A stretch of DNA of 64,000 nt. Source: Nitrospirota bacterium (GTDB lineage Bacteria; Nitrospirota; Leptospirillia; Leptospirillales; Leptospirillaceae). A program made the position numbers and the translations under genes. The stretch spans positions 124,001 through 188,000 of the forward strand of contig JAMCWM010000026.1 in assembly GCA_023481175.1 (NCBI GenBank), written 5' to 3'. Shown one piece after another: positions 17,446 to 25,885 of this stretch. Numbering within the stretch: position 1 is the stretch's first letter; the number at the start of each line of letters is the position of its first letter. The notes beneath the pieces are model-generated. The model worked only from the letters and a program-made list of their open reading frames with translations, did not search any database and had not been told where the DNA came from.

Positions 17446-18069
17446 TTACCGGCCATAAAGACGCGTGACCAGTCCCTTGACGGCGGTCTCGGCGACGACA
17501 TGGAAGGTCGCCGGCGTCGAGGGAAAGACGAGCTTCTCGTACCCCCGCCCTTCTCCTACGCCTTCCCAGACGATCCGATCCTTGTCGGTATCGTAAATTC
17601 TGGCATAAATCCGGACCTGTTCGGCCCCCCCCGCAATTTCAGCCATCTGGATCTCGGTTTCCAGAAGAAACCGGACACCCAGACGGCGTCCGAAGGACCG
17701 TGTGGCGGTCATGCCGCGGATGCTGTGCGCCGAAATGTGGGGGGCCATCTTTTCCCAGAGGGAGGCGAGAACGGCGTCGCCTTTCAGGCGATTTCCGACG
17801 GCGCTCTCACCTTTCAGGCGGTCTGGCGGGATCATGCGGGAAGCCAGGGTCCTGTCGAGCAGTCTGCCGATCGTCGCCGCCTCTTCTTTCGATCCCGAAC
17901 CGGCCACGGTCGGGGTGACGGCCAGGCCTCCCCTGGCGAGAGACGCGGGAGAGAAGCCTTCTGCAGAATATATTTCCTTTGAAAGATTGTTGATCGATTC
18001 GGCACATGATGAAAGCAGGAGAAGAAGAGCTGGAAAGACCAGACTACGTGTTCGGTTTTTCAGGGTCAT
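17446..18069 (-). CDS. Putative lipoprotein, 207 aa
   Basis: The N-terminus has a basic start, a leucine-rich core and the lipobox LLSSC at about residue 22, so it should be a lipid-anchored envelope protein. The mature part contains RIYDTDKDRIVWEGVGEGRG near residue 155, a pattern common in CsgG- or DUF-type lipoproteins that oligomerise, but I cannot place it firmly. Its start overlaps the end of the bifunctional-nuclease-domain gene by 26 bases, which suggests coupled translation. Confidence 0.7.
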   Translation of the reverse strand: MTLKNRTRSLVFPALLLLLSSCAESINNLSKEIYSAEGFSPASLARGGLAVTPTVAGSGSKEEAATIGRLLDRTLASRMIPPDRLKGESAVGNRLKGDAVLASLWEKMAPHISAHSIRGMTATRSFGRRLGVRFLLETEIQMAEIAGGAEQVRIYARIYDTDKDRIVWEGVGEGRGYEKLVFPSTPATFHVVAETAVKGLVTRLYGR

Positions 18070-18493
18070 CAGATTTGTCCGTCAATTGTGAAAAATCCAT
18101 GTTGGGGGGCGTCTTCTTGAGAATGTTGTCCTTGACGAAAATCGGAACCTGGCCCCGGACGGCAATGGCCACGGCATCGCTGGGACGGGAATCGATGGAA
18201 AACTCCGAATTTTCCGAGAAGAGATGAAGGGAGGCGTAGTAGGTGTCCCCTTCAAGCTTGTTGATGACCGCCGAGAGAAGCTTCACGTTGATTGACGAGA
18301 GAAGGGAAATGAAAAGATCGTGGGTCTGGGGACGGTCGGGATGGGATCTGGCCAGCCCCATCGAAATGGCCTGGGCTTCGAAAGGGCCCACCCAGACCGG
18401 AAGTGTCCAATCCCGGCTTTCGTCCTGAAGGATCAAAATGTAGGACTGGTTGGTGGCGTCGAAGAAAATTTCCTTGACGAAGACCTGGATCAT
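18044..18493 (-). CDS. Bifunctional nuclease (BFN/DUF151) domain protein
   Basis: The 149-residue protein matches the BFN fold in full: LPVWVGPFEAQAI near residue 30, RPQTHDLFISLL near 54, and DSRPSDAVAIAVRGQVPIFV near 100. Family members have been reported to act as nucleases or to bind DNA, but the role in bacteria is unclear. AGGAGCG lies before the ATG. It heads a three-gene leftward unit with the lipoprotein and the 2Fe-2S ferredoxin. Confidence 0.85.
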   Translation of the reverse strand: MIQVFVKEIFFDATNQSYILILQDESRDWTLPVWVGPFEAQAISMGLARSHPDRPQTHDLFISLLSSINVKLLSAVINKLEGDTYYASLHLFSENSEFSIDSRPSDAVAIAVRGQVPIFVKDNILKKTPPNMDFSQLTDKSDDPEKPNT

Positions 18494-18606
18494 GGAAGCG
18501 CTCCTTTCCGGAAAGAATTTTCCGGATTGTTTCTGTTATAGGATCTTATTCTATCACTGAATCTTTCAGGATGAAAAATGTGATCACTGTTCCTATACAA
18601 GTCGTT

Positions 18607-18624
18607 TGAAACAGAAATGTTTCA
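18607..18624. promoter_or_regulatory. Palindrome TGAAAC-N6-GTTTCA, possible operator
   Basis: A perfect 6-bp half-site pair lies between the divergent BFN gene and the 44-residue peptide gene. GTGATCAC (18580-18587) is a second short palindrome nearby. Both are consistent with protein binding sites in a shared regulatory region; no regulator is known. Confidence 0.3.
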
Positions 18625-18664
18625 TAGTTGAAGCATTGATAAATCTGTGGTAGGGTTTGCCCAC

Positions 18665-18708
18665 GGGAGGTTCGGAAATCCTCCCATAATAGGAAATAGT
18701 CCTGAACC
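18665..18708 (+). promoter_or_regulatory. Leader with two mutually exclusive hairpins before the 44-aa peptide
   Basis: GGGAGG (18665-18670) can pair with CCTCCC (18680-18685). Alternatively GGTTCGGA (18669-18676) can pair with TCCTGAACC (18700-18708). The two pairings share bases and so compete. This is the arrangement seen in switching leaders, but no ligand or known riboswitch class is recognised. Confidence 0.3.
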
Positions 18709-18763
18709 ATGGCCTGTTCCTTCAGGGGAACTAGGGGTTCGAAAAAACGACGGGAGGACGATT

Positions 18764-18898
18764 ATGAAAAAGATTTCAGATCGTGGAGAATCCAAGGGAA
18801 TGTTGGCGGTGGCGATGGTGGCCGGCCTCTGGTTCGGACTTATCGCCGTCTTCGACCATATTTCCATGCTTCAGAATCACTGGATGGGATCCTGGTGA
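18764..18898 (+). CDS. 44-residue single-span membrane peptide
   Basis: The peptide starts MKKISDRGESKG, has one membrane span (about 13-30, MLAVAMVAGLWFGLIAVF), and ends in a short HISMLQNHWMGSW tail. GGAGG sits seven bases before the ATG, and a strong terminator follows 22 bases after the stop, so it looks like a real stand-alone small gene. The layout suits a membrane-complex accessory peptide (for example of an oxidase), but that is a guess from size only. Confidence 0.6.
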   Translation: MKKISDRGESKGMLAVAMVAGLWFGLIAVFDHISMLQNHWMGSW

Positions 18899-18920
18899 TT
18901 CCTTTTTCGCAAGATTCATG

Positions 18921-18953
18921 AAAGGGGTAGCCAATCGGTTACCCCTTTTTTTT
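18921..18953 (+). terminator. Rho-independent terminator after the 44-aa peptide
   Basis: AGGGGTAGCC and GGTTACCCCT form a near-perfect stem with an AATC loop, followed by eight T residues. It also insulates the convergent rnc gene, which ends at 18968. Confidence 0.85.
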
Positions 18954-18967
18954 GTGGAAAATTCCTG

Positions 18968-19975
18968 TCAGGTTTCCACCGCCTTTTCCTCTTCCCGGTT
19001 ATTCTTTTCGGAAACAAAGGTCAGGACTGGCAACGACGAAGAGTCCGGCAATAAATCGTGGGACTCTGCCGAAGCCGGAATCTCCTGCGGGAGAGCCTCT
19101 CCGGTCTCGGTCGGGGAGGTCTCCCGGGCGGTCGGCTCCTTCGGGAGGGATCTCTGGGGCAAGTCGGGCATGAAGCCGTCCTCTATCTTCTGCCAGAGAT
19201 TCTCCATGGCGGCAAAGCCGGCCCCTCTTTTTGTTCCGGCCGTCGCCTGTTCAAGCAGGAGTTCTCCCAGAAAAACGCCCATGACAAACCGTTTCTGGTG
19301 GGAAGGACCGGATTCTTCGATCAGGCGGACTTCGGCTGTCTCTCCGAAATGCTGCTGAGCCCACTTCTGGAGAAGAAGCTTGTAGTTCGGGGGATTTCTT
19401 CCCCGTTCGCGGGAGCGGGGGGCCTCCGGTTCGGGAGTCACAGGCGGCCGTCTGGGTTCGCGGGGAGGAGCGGCCTCCAGGCTTCGGAGAATTTCCTGGA
19501 GCGGCTGGGCGAACCAGGGAATCAGGACCTGACGGGCGGTCTCCAGGCCATATTCGCAGTATATGGCCGCGGCGAGGGACTCGAAGGTATCGGCAAGGAG
19601 GGAATGATTTTCCCGTTCTCCGGAAGAATGACTTCCCTTCCCGAGGATCATGTAGGACCCGAGATCCATGCGTCGGGCGATCGAGGCAAGGGTCTGGGTA
19701 CTCACGATGGTTGAAAAGACCTGTCCTACCTCTCCTTCGGTGGCCTGGGGCCACATGTTGAGAAGGTATTCGCTGACAATGAGTCCGACGACCCGGTCTC
19801 CAAGGAATTCAAGGCGCTCATAGTTGGGAATGGGTTTTTTTCGGCCCCGCTCATGAGAGGCGGAGCGATGGGTCAAGGCCTCTTCGATGCGGAGGCTTTC
19901 CTTGAATGGAAGGCCGAGCATCCGGATCAGAGTCTCCGCTGATTTGGGCGTGTTCCCCTGTCTGACTTCTCCCAA
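18968..19975 (-). CDS. rnc: Ribonuclease III with long linker and tail
   Basis: RNase III cuts double-stranded RNA in rRNA and mRNA processing. The catalytic signature NYERLEFLGDRVV is near residue 50 and the second acidic motif LLADTFESLAAAIY near 125. A proline- and arginine-rich linker (about 167-192) separates the nuclease domain from a double-stranded RNA-binding domain (about 195-262). A 70-residue acidic tail follows. At about 335 residues it is some 100 longer than E. coli RNase III. The TTG at 19975 has GGAGGG five bases upstream and is preferred over the TTG at 19987. Confidence 0.9.
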   Translation of the reverse strand: MGEVRQGNTPKSAETLIRMLGLPFKESLRIEEALTHRSASHERGRKKPIPNYERLEFLGDRVVGLIVSEYLLNMWPQATEGEVGQVFSTIVSTQTLASIARRMDLGSYMILGKGSHSSGERENHSLLADTFESLAAAIYCEYGLETARQVLIPWFAQPLQEILRSLEAAPPREPRRPPVTPEPEAPRSRERGRNPPNYKLLLQKWAQQHFGETAEVRLIEESGPSHQKRFVMGVFLGELLLEQATAGTKRGAGFAAMENLWQKIEDGFMPDLPQRSLPKEPTARETSPTETGEALPQEIPASAESHDLLPDSSSLPVLTFVSEKNNREEEKAVET

Positions 19976-20242
19976 CGGACCCTCCAATCTAGAATTTTCG
20001 ATGCGTATGCCACCCGTCTTGGCTGGCCTGATGAATTTATGAATGATGCCGTTTCAGGAAGGGATATTCTGTCCCTGACCGAAGATGCTGGATTTCATCA
20101 TAGCATATTTTTTTCAGGGGGGGAGTGTGTTTCGGATCACGCCATCCGATGAGAGCCTGCGAAGAGGCGGAATCAGGAAAAACCGCGTCCCTTGCCAATC
20201 TATGAAAAATATTGTAAATATCTTTTATTTTTTGGGAGGAGT

Positions 20243-20887
20243 ATGGCTGACAAAAGGATTATTGTGGACCGGGAATTCGAGAACCTGCTCTCCGATCTCT
20301 CCGGATGCTGGATCCTGTCCAGAGGGATGGAGGAGGTGGCCGACATTCTCAGAGCCTGGGCCTGTGACCGGGCGTTCCTCCCCTGTCGGTACGTCGGGGC
20401 CCTGGAGGCCCTTCCCTCCCTTCCACCCCTTGTCCTTGTCTTTGACCGCGAGGAATCCCCCCCGCCGCTTGAGCATATCTTTCCTCTCCTGGGACGGGTG
20501 GATATCGTGATCCCCCGGGAGCTTCTCGAAAGGGAGATCGGAGAGATCCTTGCCTCTCCGCCCTACCTGTCCCGATGGTCACAGTCATGGGGCGAATACT
20601 ATCCGGAGGGCCTTCGGGGGTTCCTGTCGATCTACCGGACCCTTCTTGTCACGCGAGAACGGGTGGACAGGCGCCACTGGCGGGTCTTCCAGGAATGGGC
20701 CGACGATTACGGGAGCATATCGGATGTGGCCCGGACGATGAAGCGCCACCCGAAAACGGTTCGGCACAGTCTTGGGGTGGTCTCAGAACACCTGGGGGTC
20801 AGCCGGATCGATCAGTTTTCCAGGGGATCTCTCCGGGAACTGCTCCGGATGGTGGATCTTTTCGGGGGCTGGCAGGAAGGGCAGTAA
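20243..20887 (+). CDS. Hypothetical protein with C-terminal HTH-like segment
   Basis: The 214-residue soluble protein begins MADKRIIVDREFENLL and has a central VDIVIPRELLEREIGEIL stretch that recalls receiver-like folds in spacing only. Residues about 165-200 (YGSISDVARTMKRHPKTVRH) look like a helix-turn-helix with a recognition helix. It may therefore be a transcription regulator, but no conserved phosphorylation site or partner kinase is seen. GGGAGG lies just before the ATG. Its last 76 bases overlap the convergent mutM gene. Confidence 0.6.
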   Translation: MADKRIIVDREFENLLSDLSGCWILSRGMEEVADILRAWACDRAFLPCRYVGALEALPSLPPLVLVFDREESPPPLEHIFPLLGRVDIVIPRELLEREIGEILASPPYLSRWSQSWGEYYPEGLRGFLSIYRTLLVTRERVDRRHWRVFQEWADDYGSISDVARTMKRHPKTVRHSLGVVSEHLGVSRIDQFSRGSLRELLRMVDLFGGWQEGQ

Positions 20888-21714
20888 TAGAGGGATCGGG
20901 CTTCAAGCGTGACTTTCCGGACCGGAAGTCCGCAACGAGGACAGGGCTGTCCCTCCCGGCCATAGACCAGATGGAGTTTCTGGTACCCGCCGTTCCGTCC
21001 GTCCTCCCGGGCGAAGGAGTGGATGGTGGACCCTCCCTCGGCAATCGCCGCACGGAGAACGGAGTGCATGCTGGCGTGGAGGACCCGGACTTCTCTGAAA
21101 AGAAGATCTCGTCCCTCCCTGAAGGGCGAAAGGCCGGCATCGAAGAGAATCTCGGCCATGTAGATGTTCCCGATTCCCGCCAGCAGGCCCTGATCCATGA
21201 GCGCCGACCTGAGAGACCGCGATGTGGAGCGGAGGATTTCTTCGAAGACGCTGGCGGAGACCGAGAGGGCATCGGGGCCGACACGGGAGAGAAGGTTGGA
21301 AGAGAAGGGAACTGTCGCGAATTCGATCCGGCCGAACCGCCGGGGATCAACCCAGACAAGACGCGAAGTTCTGTCGGAGAACCGGATTTCAAGGTGAGTA
21401 TGGGGAGGATTCAGGCGGGCGTCGACCCGGCGCCAGCTTCCCGACATTCCGAACCTCGACAGAAGAAAGAAGCCTTTTTCCCCTTTCCCGGAATGCTCCG
21501 TTTCTTCTTCTTGGTTTTGGGAAAACCCCATGATCAGGGTTTTGCCGTGGCGCTCGATTCCGGTGCCCACCCATTGGCCTCTCCGGAAGAAGGGGGGGGA
21601 GGGGTGTCCCACCCGAATTCTCGGATCGAGGACCCGGCAATCTCTGACTGCGGCTCCGGTAAAAAAACCCTGAAGATCCATCCGGGAGGTTTCGACTTCG
21701 GGGAGTTCCGGCAT
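20812..21714 (-). CDS. mutM: Formamidopyrimidine-DNA glycosylase
   Basis: MutM removes oxidised purines such as 8-oxoguanine. The N-terminus is MPELPEVET with P2 as catalytic amine and E3; the conserved lysine is in RHGKTLI near 58. GLLAGIGNIYMAEILF near 180 is the helix-two-turn-helix. The C-terminal zinc finger reads CPRCG and, 14 residues on, CPSC. A 20-residue basic tail after the finger is extra. The gene starts 25 bases after the YeiH-like gene and shares its orientation. Confidence 0.94.
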   Translation of the reverse strand: MPELPEVETSRMDLQGFFTGAAVRDCRVLDPRIRVGHPSPPFFRRGQWVGTGIERHGKTLIMGFSQNQEEETEHSGKGEKGFFLLSRFGMSGSWRRVDARLNPPHTHLEIRFSDRTSRLVWVDPRRFGRIEFATVPFSSNLLSRVGPDALSVSASVFEEILRSTSRSLRSALMDQGLLAGIGNIYMAEILFDAGLSPFREGRDLLFREVRVLHASMHSVLRAAIAEGGSTIHSFAREDGRNGGYQKLHLVYGREGQPCPRCGLPVRKVTLEARSLYYCPSCQPPKRSTIRSSSRRDPLEN

Positions 21715-21739
21715 AGAGGCGTGATCCTTTCACCTCCCA

Positions 21740-22786
21740 TCATACTCCCGTCGTTTTCGGGTGGCCATAGAGCAGCATGGCGAGAGCCAGACCGACCACG
21801 GTCACGAAAATCCACAGCATGAATCCCAGACCCACGGGTCTCCAGCCGAAGCGCACAAGCCGGGAGAGATGGGTTTCGAGTCCCATCGCCGCCATGGCCA
21901 CCGCCAGGATCCCGGCGTCCAGCTTCTGCAGAAGAGAGAGGAGGGAAGGGGGCAGGGCGACAATGAAATTCAGGAGGACGACCCCGGCGAAGGCCGCCAC
22001 AAACCAGGGAAAATGCCGGGCATGATGGCCCCGGGCTCCCTCACTCTGCCGGCGTCTTAATAGGAGCATTCCCTCCAGAAGCAGAACCACCGGGAGAAGG
22101 AGGGCCACCCGGGTCAGCTTCAGGACCGTTCCGATCTGGAGGGATTCCTGGGAGTAGGGAAGGGTGGCGCCGATGACCTGACCGACCTCGTGGATGGAGG
22201 ATCCTGCCCAGGCCCCGTACACCGCGTCCGGCAGATGGAGGAGGCGATTGGCCAGGGGAAAGAGAAACATCGAGAGAGTCCCGAATATCGTCACGGTGGC
22301 GACAGAAAAGGCCACTTCCTCATCCCGGGCCCGGATGACGGAGTTTGCGGCGACGATCGCAGAAGCCCCGCAGATCGCCGTCCCCGTTCCGAGAAGAAGC
22401 GAGAGGCTCTCCGGGAGATCCCTCCGCCGTCCGATCCAGAGCGCGACGCCGTAGACAAGGAGAATCACCGCGATGTCGAGAAGGAACCCGCGAAGTCCGA
22501 CGGAGAGGATCTCCCGGGCGGAAAAGTCGAAACCCAGCCCGATGACTCCGAGACGGAGAAGTCGGCGGAATGAAAACTGGATTCCGGGATCGAACCGGCC
22601 GTGAACGGGGAGGAGATTCCGGACCACAACTCCAAGAAGAATGGCCAGAAGAATGGGACCCGCGAGGACACTTCCGGTCAGGTGGCGGGAAAGGAGACTT
22701 CCCTCGTAGGCAAGAGCCGCCAAAAGGACGCAGAGGAGGGTTCCTGGAACAAGACCGGAAAGCCGGGAAGGCGATTTTGTCTCCAT
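21740..22786 (-). CDS. YeiH/UPF0324 family membrane protein
   Basis: The 348-residue integral membrane protein has ten or eleven predicted spans and the family blocks GTGTAICGASAIVA near 150 and AWAGSSIHEVGQVIGA near 205. Family members are described as putative sulfate or sulfite exporters; the substrate is not proven. I chose the ATG at 22786, which has AAGGA six bases upstream, over the ATG at 22834, which has none. It is divergent from the AmgK-like gene. Confidence 0.85.
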   Translation of the reverse strand: METKSPSRLSGLVPGTLLCVLLAALAYEGSLLSRHLTGSVLAGPILLAILLGVVVRNLLPVHGRFDPGIQFSFRRLLRLGVIGLGFDFSAREILSVGLRGFLLDIAVILLVYGVALWIGRRRDLPESLSLLLGTGTAICGASAIVAANSVIRARDEEVAFSVATVTIFGTLSMFLFPLANRLLHLPDAVYGAWAGSSIHEVGQVIGATLPYSQESLQIGTVLKLTRVALLLPVVLLLEGMLLLRRRQSEGARGHHARHFPWFVAAFAGVVLLNFIVALPPSLLSLLQKLDAGILAVAMAAMGLETHLSRLVRFGWRPVGLGFMLWIFVTVVGLALAMLLYGHPKTTGV

Positions 22787-22909
22787 GAGAAATCCTTCGG
22801 GGAAAAGAGGTGTTGGAACCCGGGACGTGGCCATGTAGGATACCTATTGTACCGGGTTGAACCTGAAGGCCGGCATTGTCATTTCTAATCAAAACGAAAA
22901 GGAATACGA

Positions 22910-23974
22910 ATGGGCGGTGACTGGAAGGCGTTTGTCGGAGAATGGGTCGCAAGGCAGGGCGCTACTGGAGGCTTCGACCGGACGCCTCTGGCGGGCGATG
23001 CCTCCAACCGGCAGTACTTCCGGGTGCGTTTTTCGGACCCTGACCTTCCGACGGCCATCCTGATGCAGAAAAACGCCGGCGAGGGGTTCAAGAAATCGGA
23101 GGAGGCGGTCTCGGCCACCGGGGAAGGCCCTCCGGGAGATCCGTTCATCCTGGTCGGAAGGTTCCTTAGGGAACGGGGTCTCCCCGTCCCGGCCCTTTAT
23201 CATGTCCGGGAGGACGGATCCCTCCTGCTCCAGGAGGATCTGGGGGACCATACCCTCTTCGGATGGCTGGCCTGCGACCCCGAAGAAACGGACACCCTGA
23301 CCGACAAGGCCCTCTCCCTCCTGGTCAGACTCCAGAAGATTGCCTGGCAGGAGGGGTTGCCCTGGATTTCCGGACGAACCTTCAATCGGGAACTCATCCG
23401 CTGGGAATTCGAGCACTTTGTCGAGTACGGTCTGGCCGGGGTCTCCGGCGAAGCCCAGGCCAGGATCCGGGAGGACTTCGATCGGGAATCGGAGCTTCTG
23501 GCCAAGGTGGACCGGCCGGTTCCCGTCCACAGGGACTATCACTCCCGGAACCTCATGGTCAGGGAGGACGGGGAACTCGGACTGATCGATTTCCAGGACC
23601 TTCTGCTGGGATCCCCTTTCTACGACCTGGCCTCCTTTCTGTTCGACGCCTACCGGACGCTTCCGATGGAGAGAATCCGTCACGGGCTCTCCCTTTATCG
23701 TGACATGGCGATCAGGGAAGGGGTCCTTCCCCCTGTCCTGTCTCCCGACGCCGCGGCGGCTTCTCTTTTCAGGCACGCCTTCCAGCGCAATCTCAAGGCT
23801 TGCGGCCGCTTTTTCTACATCGCGGATGTCAAGGGAAATCCCTCCTTTCTTTCCTCGGTGGACGGCACCCACAAAAATCTCGAAAGGCTGGCCGGAGCCT
23901 TTCCCGATCTCGCCCCGGTCTACGAGCGTCTCCGTCCTTTTCTTCGGATGCCTCCCGAAGGACAGAAGGTGTGA
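22910..23974 (+). CDS. amgK: N-acetylmuramate/N-acetylglucosamine 1-kinase (AmgK-like)
   Basis: This is an aminoglycoside-phosphotransferase-fold kinase. PLAGDASNRQYFRVRF near residue 26 is the glycine-rich ATP loop of the AmgK group, VHRDYHSRNLM near 205 is the catalytic loop with the base aspartate, and IDFQDLLLGSPFYDLAS near 227 the metal site. AmgK phosphorylates MurNAc and GlcNAc at the anomeric position in cell-wall recycling. The next gene starts within its stop codon (GTGA overlap) and is a MurU-type nucleotidyltransferase, which supports the assignment strongly. The length of 354 residues is typical. Confidence 0.85.
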   Translation: MGGDWKAFVGEWVARQGATGGFDRTPLAGDASNRQYFRVRFSDPDLPTAILMQKNAGEGFKKSEEAVSATGEGPPGDPFILVGRFLRERGLPVPALYHVREDGSLLLQEDLGDHTLFGWLACDPEETDTLTDKALSLLVRLQKIAWQEGLPWISGRTFNRELIRWEFEHFVEYGLAGVSGEAQARIREDFDRESELLAKVDRPVPVHRDYHSRNLMVREDGELGLIDFQDLLLGSPFYDLASFLFDAYRTLPMERIRHGLSLYRDMAIREGVLPPVLSPDAAAASLFRHAFQRNLKACGRFFYIADVKGNPSFLSSVDGTHKNLERLAGAFPDLAPVYERLRPFLRMPPEGQKV

Positions 23975-24705
23975 GGATCTGTGGATTCGTCCTGGCGGCG
24001 GGTCTCGGGACGAGGCTTCGTCCCCTGTTTCCCGACCATCCGAAGCCTCTGGTCCCCCTGGGCGGCCGTCCCGCCATATCCCGGGCCTTCTCCTTGCTGG
24101 ACAATCTGGGGGCCTCGCGGGTGATTGTCAATATCCATTACCGGAGGGAGATGATGAGGGAGGCCCTCCCCCGCCTCGTCGCCCCGGGGACCGACCTGGT
24201 TCTTTCGGAGGAGGAGACACTTCTGGGGACGGGGGGCGGTATCCTGAACGCCAGAGACTATTTCCGTGGATTCGACTGGCTGGTGATCGTCAATGCGGAC
24301 ATTCTTACAGATCTTCGTCTTGGACTCCATCTCGAACGGGCGATGAAGGATCGTTCCGACGTTCATCTGGTCCTTTCCCCCCGAGGGCCTGAGACGGAAA
24401 AGGGGCGGATCGGACGGCGTCCTTCGGGAGATCTCTGGTTTCGGGGGGAGGAGAGGGAGCCGGGGATCCGGCCGGGGGTCTTTCTGGGGGTCCATTTTGT
24501 TCGTCCCACGGTGTTCGATGGACTCGTTCTCGAGGGAACCCCGGCGATCGTCGACCTTTACCGGACCATGAGACGGGAAGGCCGAAGGGTCCGGGGAAGT
24601 TTTACCCGGGCCTTCTGGGTCGATCTGGGGACGGAAGATGGATTCCGGCGAGCGATCGAACATCTCGCAACGCCTCCGGGGAGAGACCTCCGGGCGGAGG
24701 GGTGA
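23971..24705 (+). CDS. murU: N-acetylmuramate 1-phosphate uridylyltransferase (MurU-like)
   Basis: The 244-residue nucleotidyltransferase starts at a GTG that overlaps the AmgK stop. LAAGLGTRLRPLFPDHPKPL near residue 8 is the nucleotide-binding signature, VIVNADILTD near 105 carries the metal-binding aspartate, and FWVDLGTEDGF near 212 closes the domain. In Pseudomonas the AmgK-MurU pair makes UDP-MurNAc from free MurNAc and so bypasses de novo synthesis. The last 104 bases overlap the convergent AnmK gene. Confidence 0.83.
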   Translation: MRICGFVLAAGLGTRLRPLFPDHPKPLVPLGGRPAISRAFSLLDNLGASRVIVNIHYRREMMREALPRLVAPGTDLVLSEEETLLGTGGGILNARDYFRGFDWLVIVNADILTDLRLGLHLERAMKDRSDVHLVLSPRGPETEKGRIGRRPSGDLWFRGEEREPGIRPGVFLGVHFVRPTVFDGLVLEGTPAIVDLYRTMRREGRRVRGSFTRAFWVDLGTEDGFRRAIEHLATPPGRDLRAEG

Positions 24706-25885
24706 TCTGTCCCAGGACCACCTCCTGGCTGGCTCCCGTGACGGTCCGGATCGAGCCCGGGCGGCCGGAGAGGGTCAGAAGCGCCAGATAGGCAAAGGCC
24801 ACCGACTCGATGGCCTGGGAGGGAAGACCGAAATTCCCCGAATCCCGGACCGGCATTTCCGTGAGGGCGGCGATCCGCTCCATCAGGAAACGGTTCCGGA
24901 CTCCTCCGCCTCCCGCGATCATGAGCTTTGGAGGAGAAGGGAGAAAGGCGAGGGCGCGCCGGATCCCCCAGGCGGTGAGCTCGGCCAGCGTGGCCAGGAT
25001 GTCGTCCGTCCGTCCGGAAGGATCGATTCCCTGCGACTGGAGCCTGTTCATGACCTCCGACAGTCGTCCTTCTCCCCATTCCTCCCGGCCGGTCGATTTG
25101 GGGGGGGTCCGGCAAAAATAGGGATCGGCCGCCAGGGCCTCGAGCAGGGGCCGGATCACGGTCCCTGCCCGGGCCCGTCTCCCGTCGATATCGACGTGTT
25201 CCCGGTTCGAGGTCAACGCCAGAATGGTCAGATCGAGGAGCATGTTCCCCGGGCCGGTATCAAAGGCGATGACCGGACTTTCCGAGCTTGAGGCCGGAAG
25301 GAAGGTGATGTTGGCGATCCCTCCGAGATTCAGGAAGGCCCGGTCCTCGGAGGCGCTGAAGACGGCCCGGTGAAGAATGGGGGCCAGCGGGGCTCCGGAT
25401 CCTCCGGCGGCGACATCCGCCCCCCGGAACTGGGAGACGACCGGAACGCCGAAGGCCCGGGCCAGGGAAAAGGGATCGGAAAACTGGTAGGAGACCCCGT
25501 CCGCCGTCGGGCTTCCGGAGAGAAAGTCCAGGCGATGGGGGTCCGGGTGGTGTCTGAGCGTGACCCCGTGAGTGCCGACGACGTTCACGGCGCCGTGAGT
25601 GATCCCGGCCTTCCTGAGGAGGCGCTCCCCCAGACGGATCTCCGTCCGGGAGAGCAGGGTCGCGAGATCGGGCATGAACCGGGAGGGGTCGGGCAGGGGG
25701 TCTCTGGCGGCGATCCAGCGTTTCATGTCCTGCCGGAAAGAGGCGTCAAAGGGAGACTCTTCAAAGGCCAGAAGACGGATTTTGCCATGCTCGACGGAAA
25801 TCAGGGATCCGTCGATTCCATCAAGGGAGGTTCCACACATGAAACCCAGGGACAGAAGGGGTGGCCTTCCGGAATTCCCGTCCAT
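24602..25885 (-). CDS. anmK: Anhydro-N-acetylmuramic acid kinase
   Basis: AnmK opens the 1,6-anhydro ring of anhydroMurNAc and phosphorylates it to MurNAc-6-phosphate. The N-terminal GFMCGTSLDGIDG is the family signature, with GTHGVTLRHHP near 105, FRGADVAAGGSGAPLAP near 150 and AFDTGPGNMLLD near 205. The ATG at 25885 has AGGAG four bases upstream and gives the usual short lead before the signature. This start lies inside the divergent engB gene, so the two 5' ends overlap by 47 bases. No MupP phosphatase, needed to link AnmK to AmgK, is seen in the window. Confidence 0.92.
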   Translation of the reverse strand: MDGNSGRPPLLSLGFMCGTSLDGIDGSLISVEHGKIRLLAFEESPFDASFRQDMKRWIAARDPLPDPSRFMPDLATLLSRTEIRLGERLLRKAGITHGAVNVVGTHGVTLRHHPDPHRLDFLSGSPTADGVSYQFSDPFSLARAFGVPVVSQFRGADVAAGGSGAPLAPILHRAVFSASEDRAFLNLGGIANITFLPASSSESPVIAFDTGPGNMLLDLTILALTSNREHVDIDGRRARAGTVIRPLLEALAADPYFCRTPPKSTGREEWGEGRLSEVMNRLQSQGIDPSGRTDDILATLAELTAWGIRRALAFLPSPPKLMIAGGGGVRNRFLMERIAALTEMPVRDSGNFGLPSQAIESVAFAYLALLTLSGRPGSIRTVTGASQEVVLGQITPPPGGLSPEALRDVRSLAGIHLPSPDRPRRPG

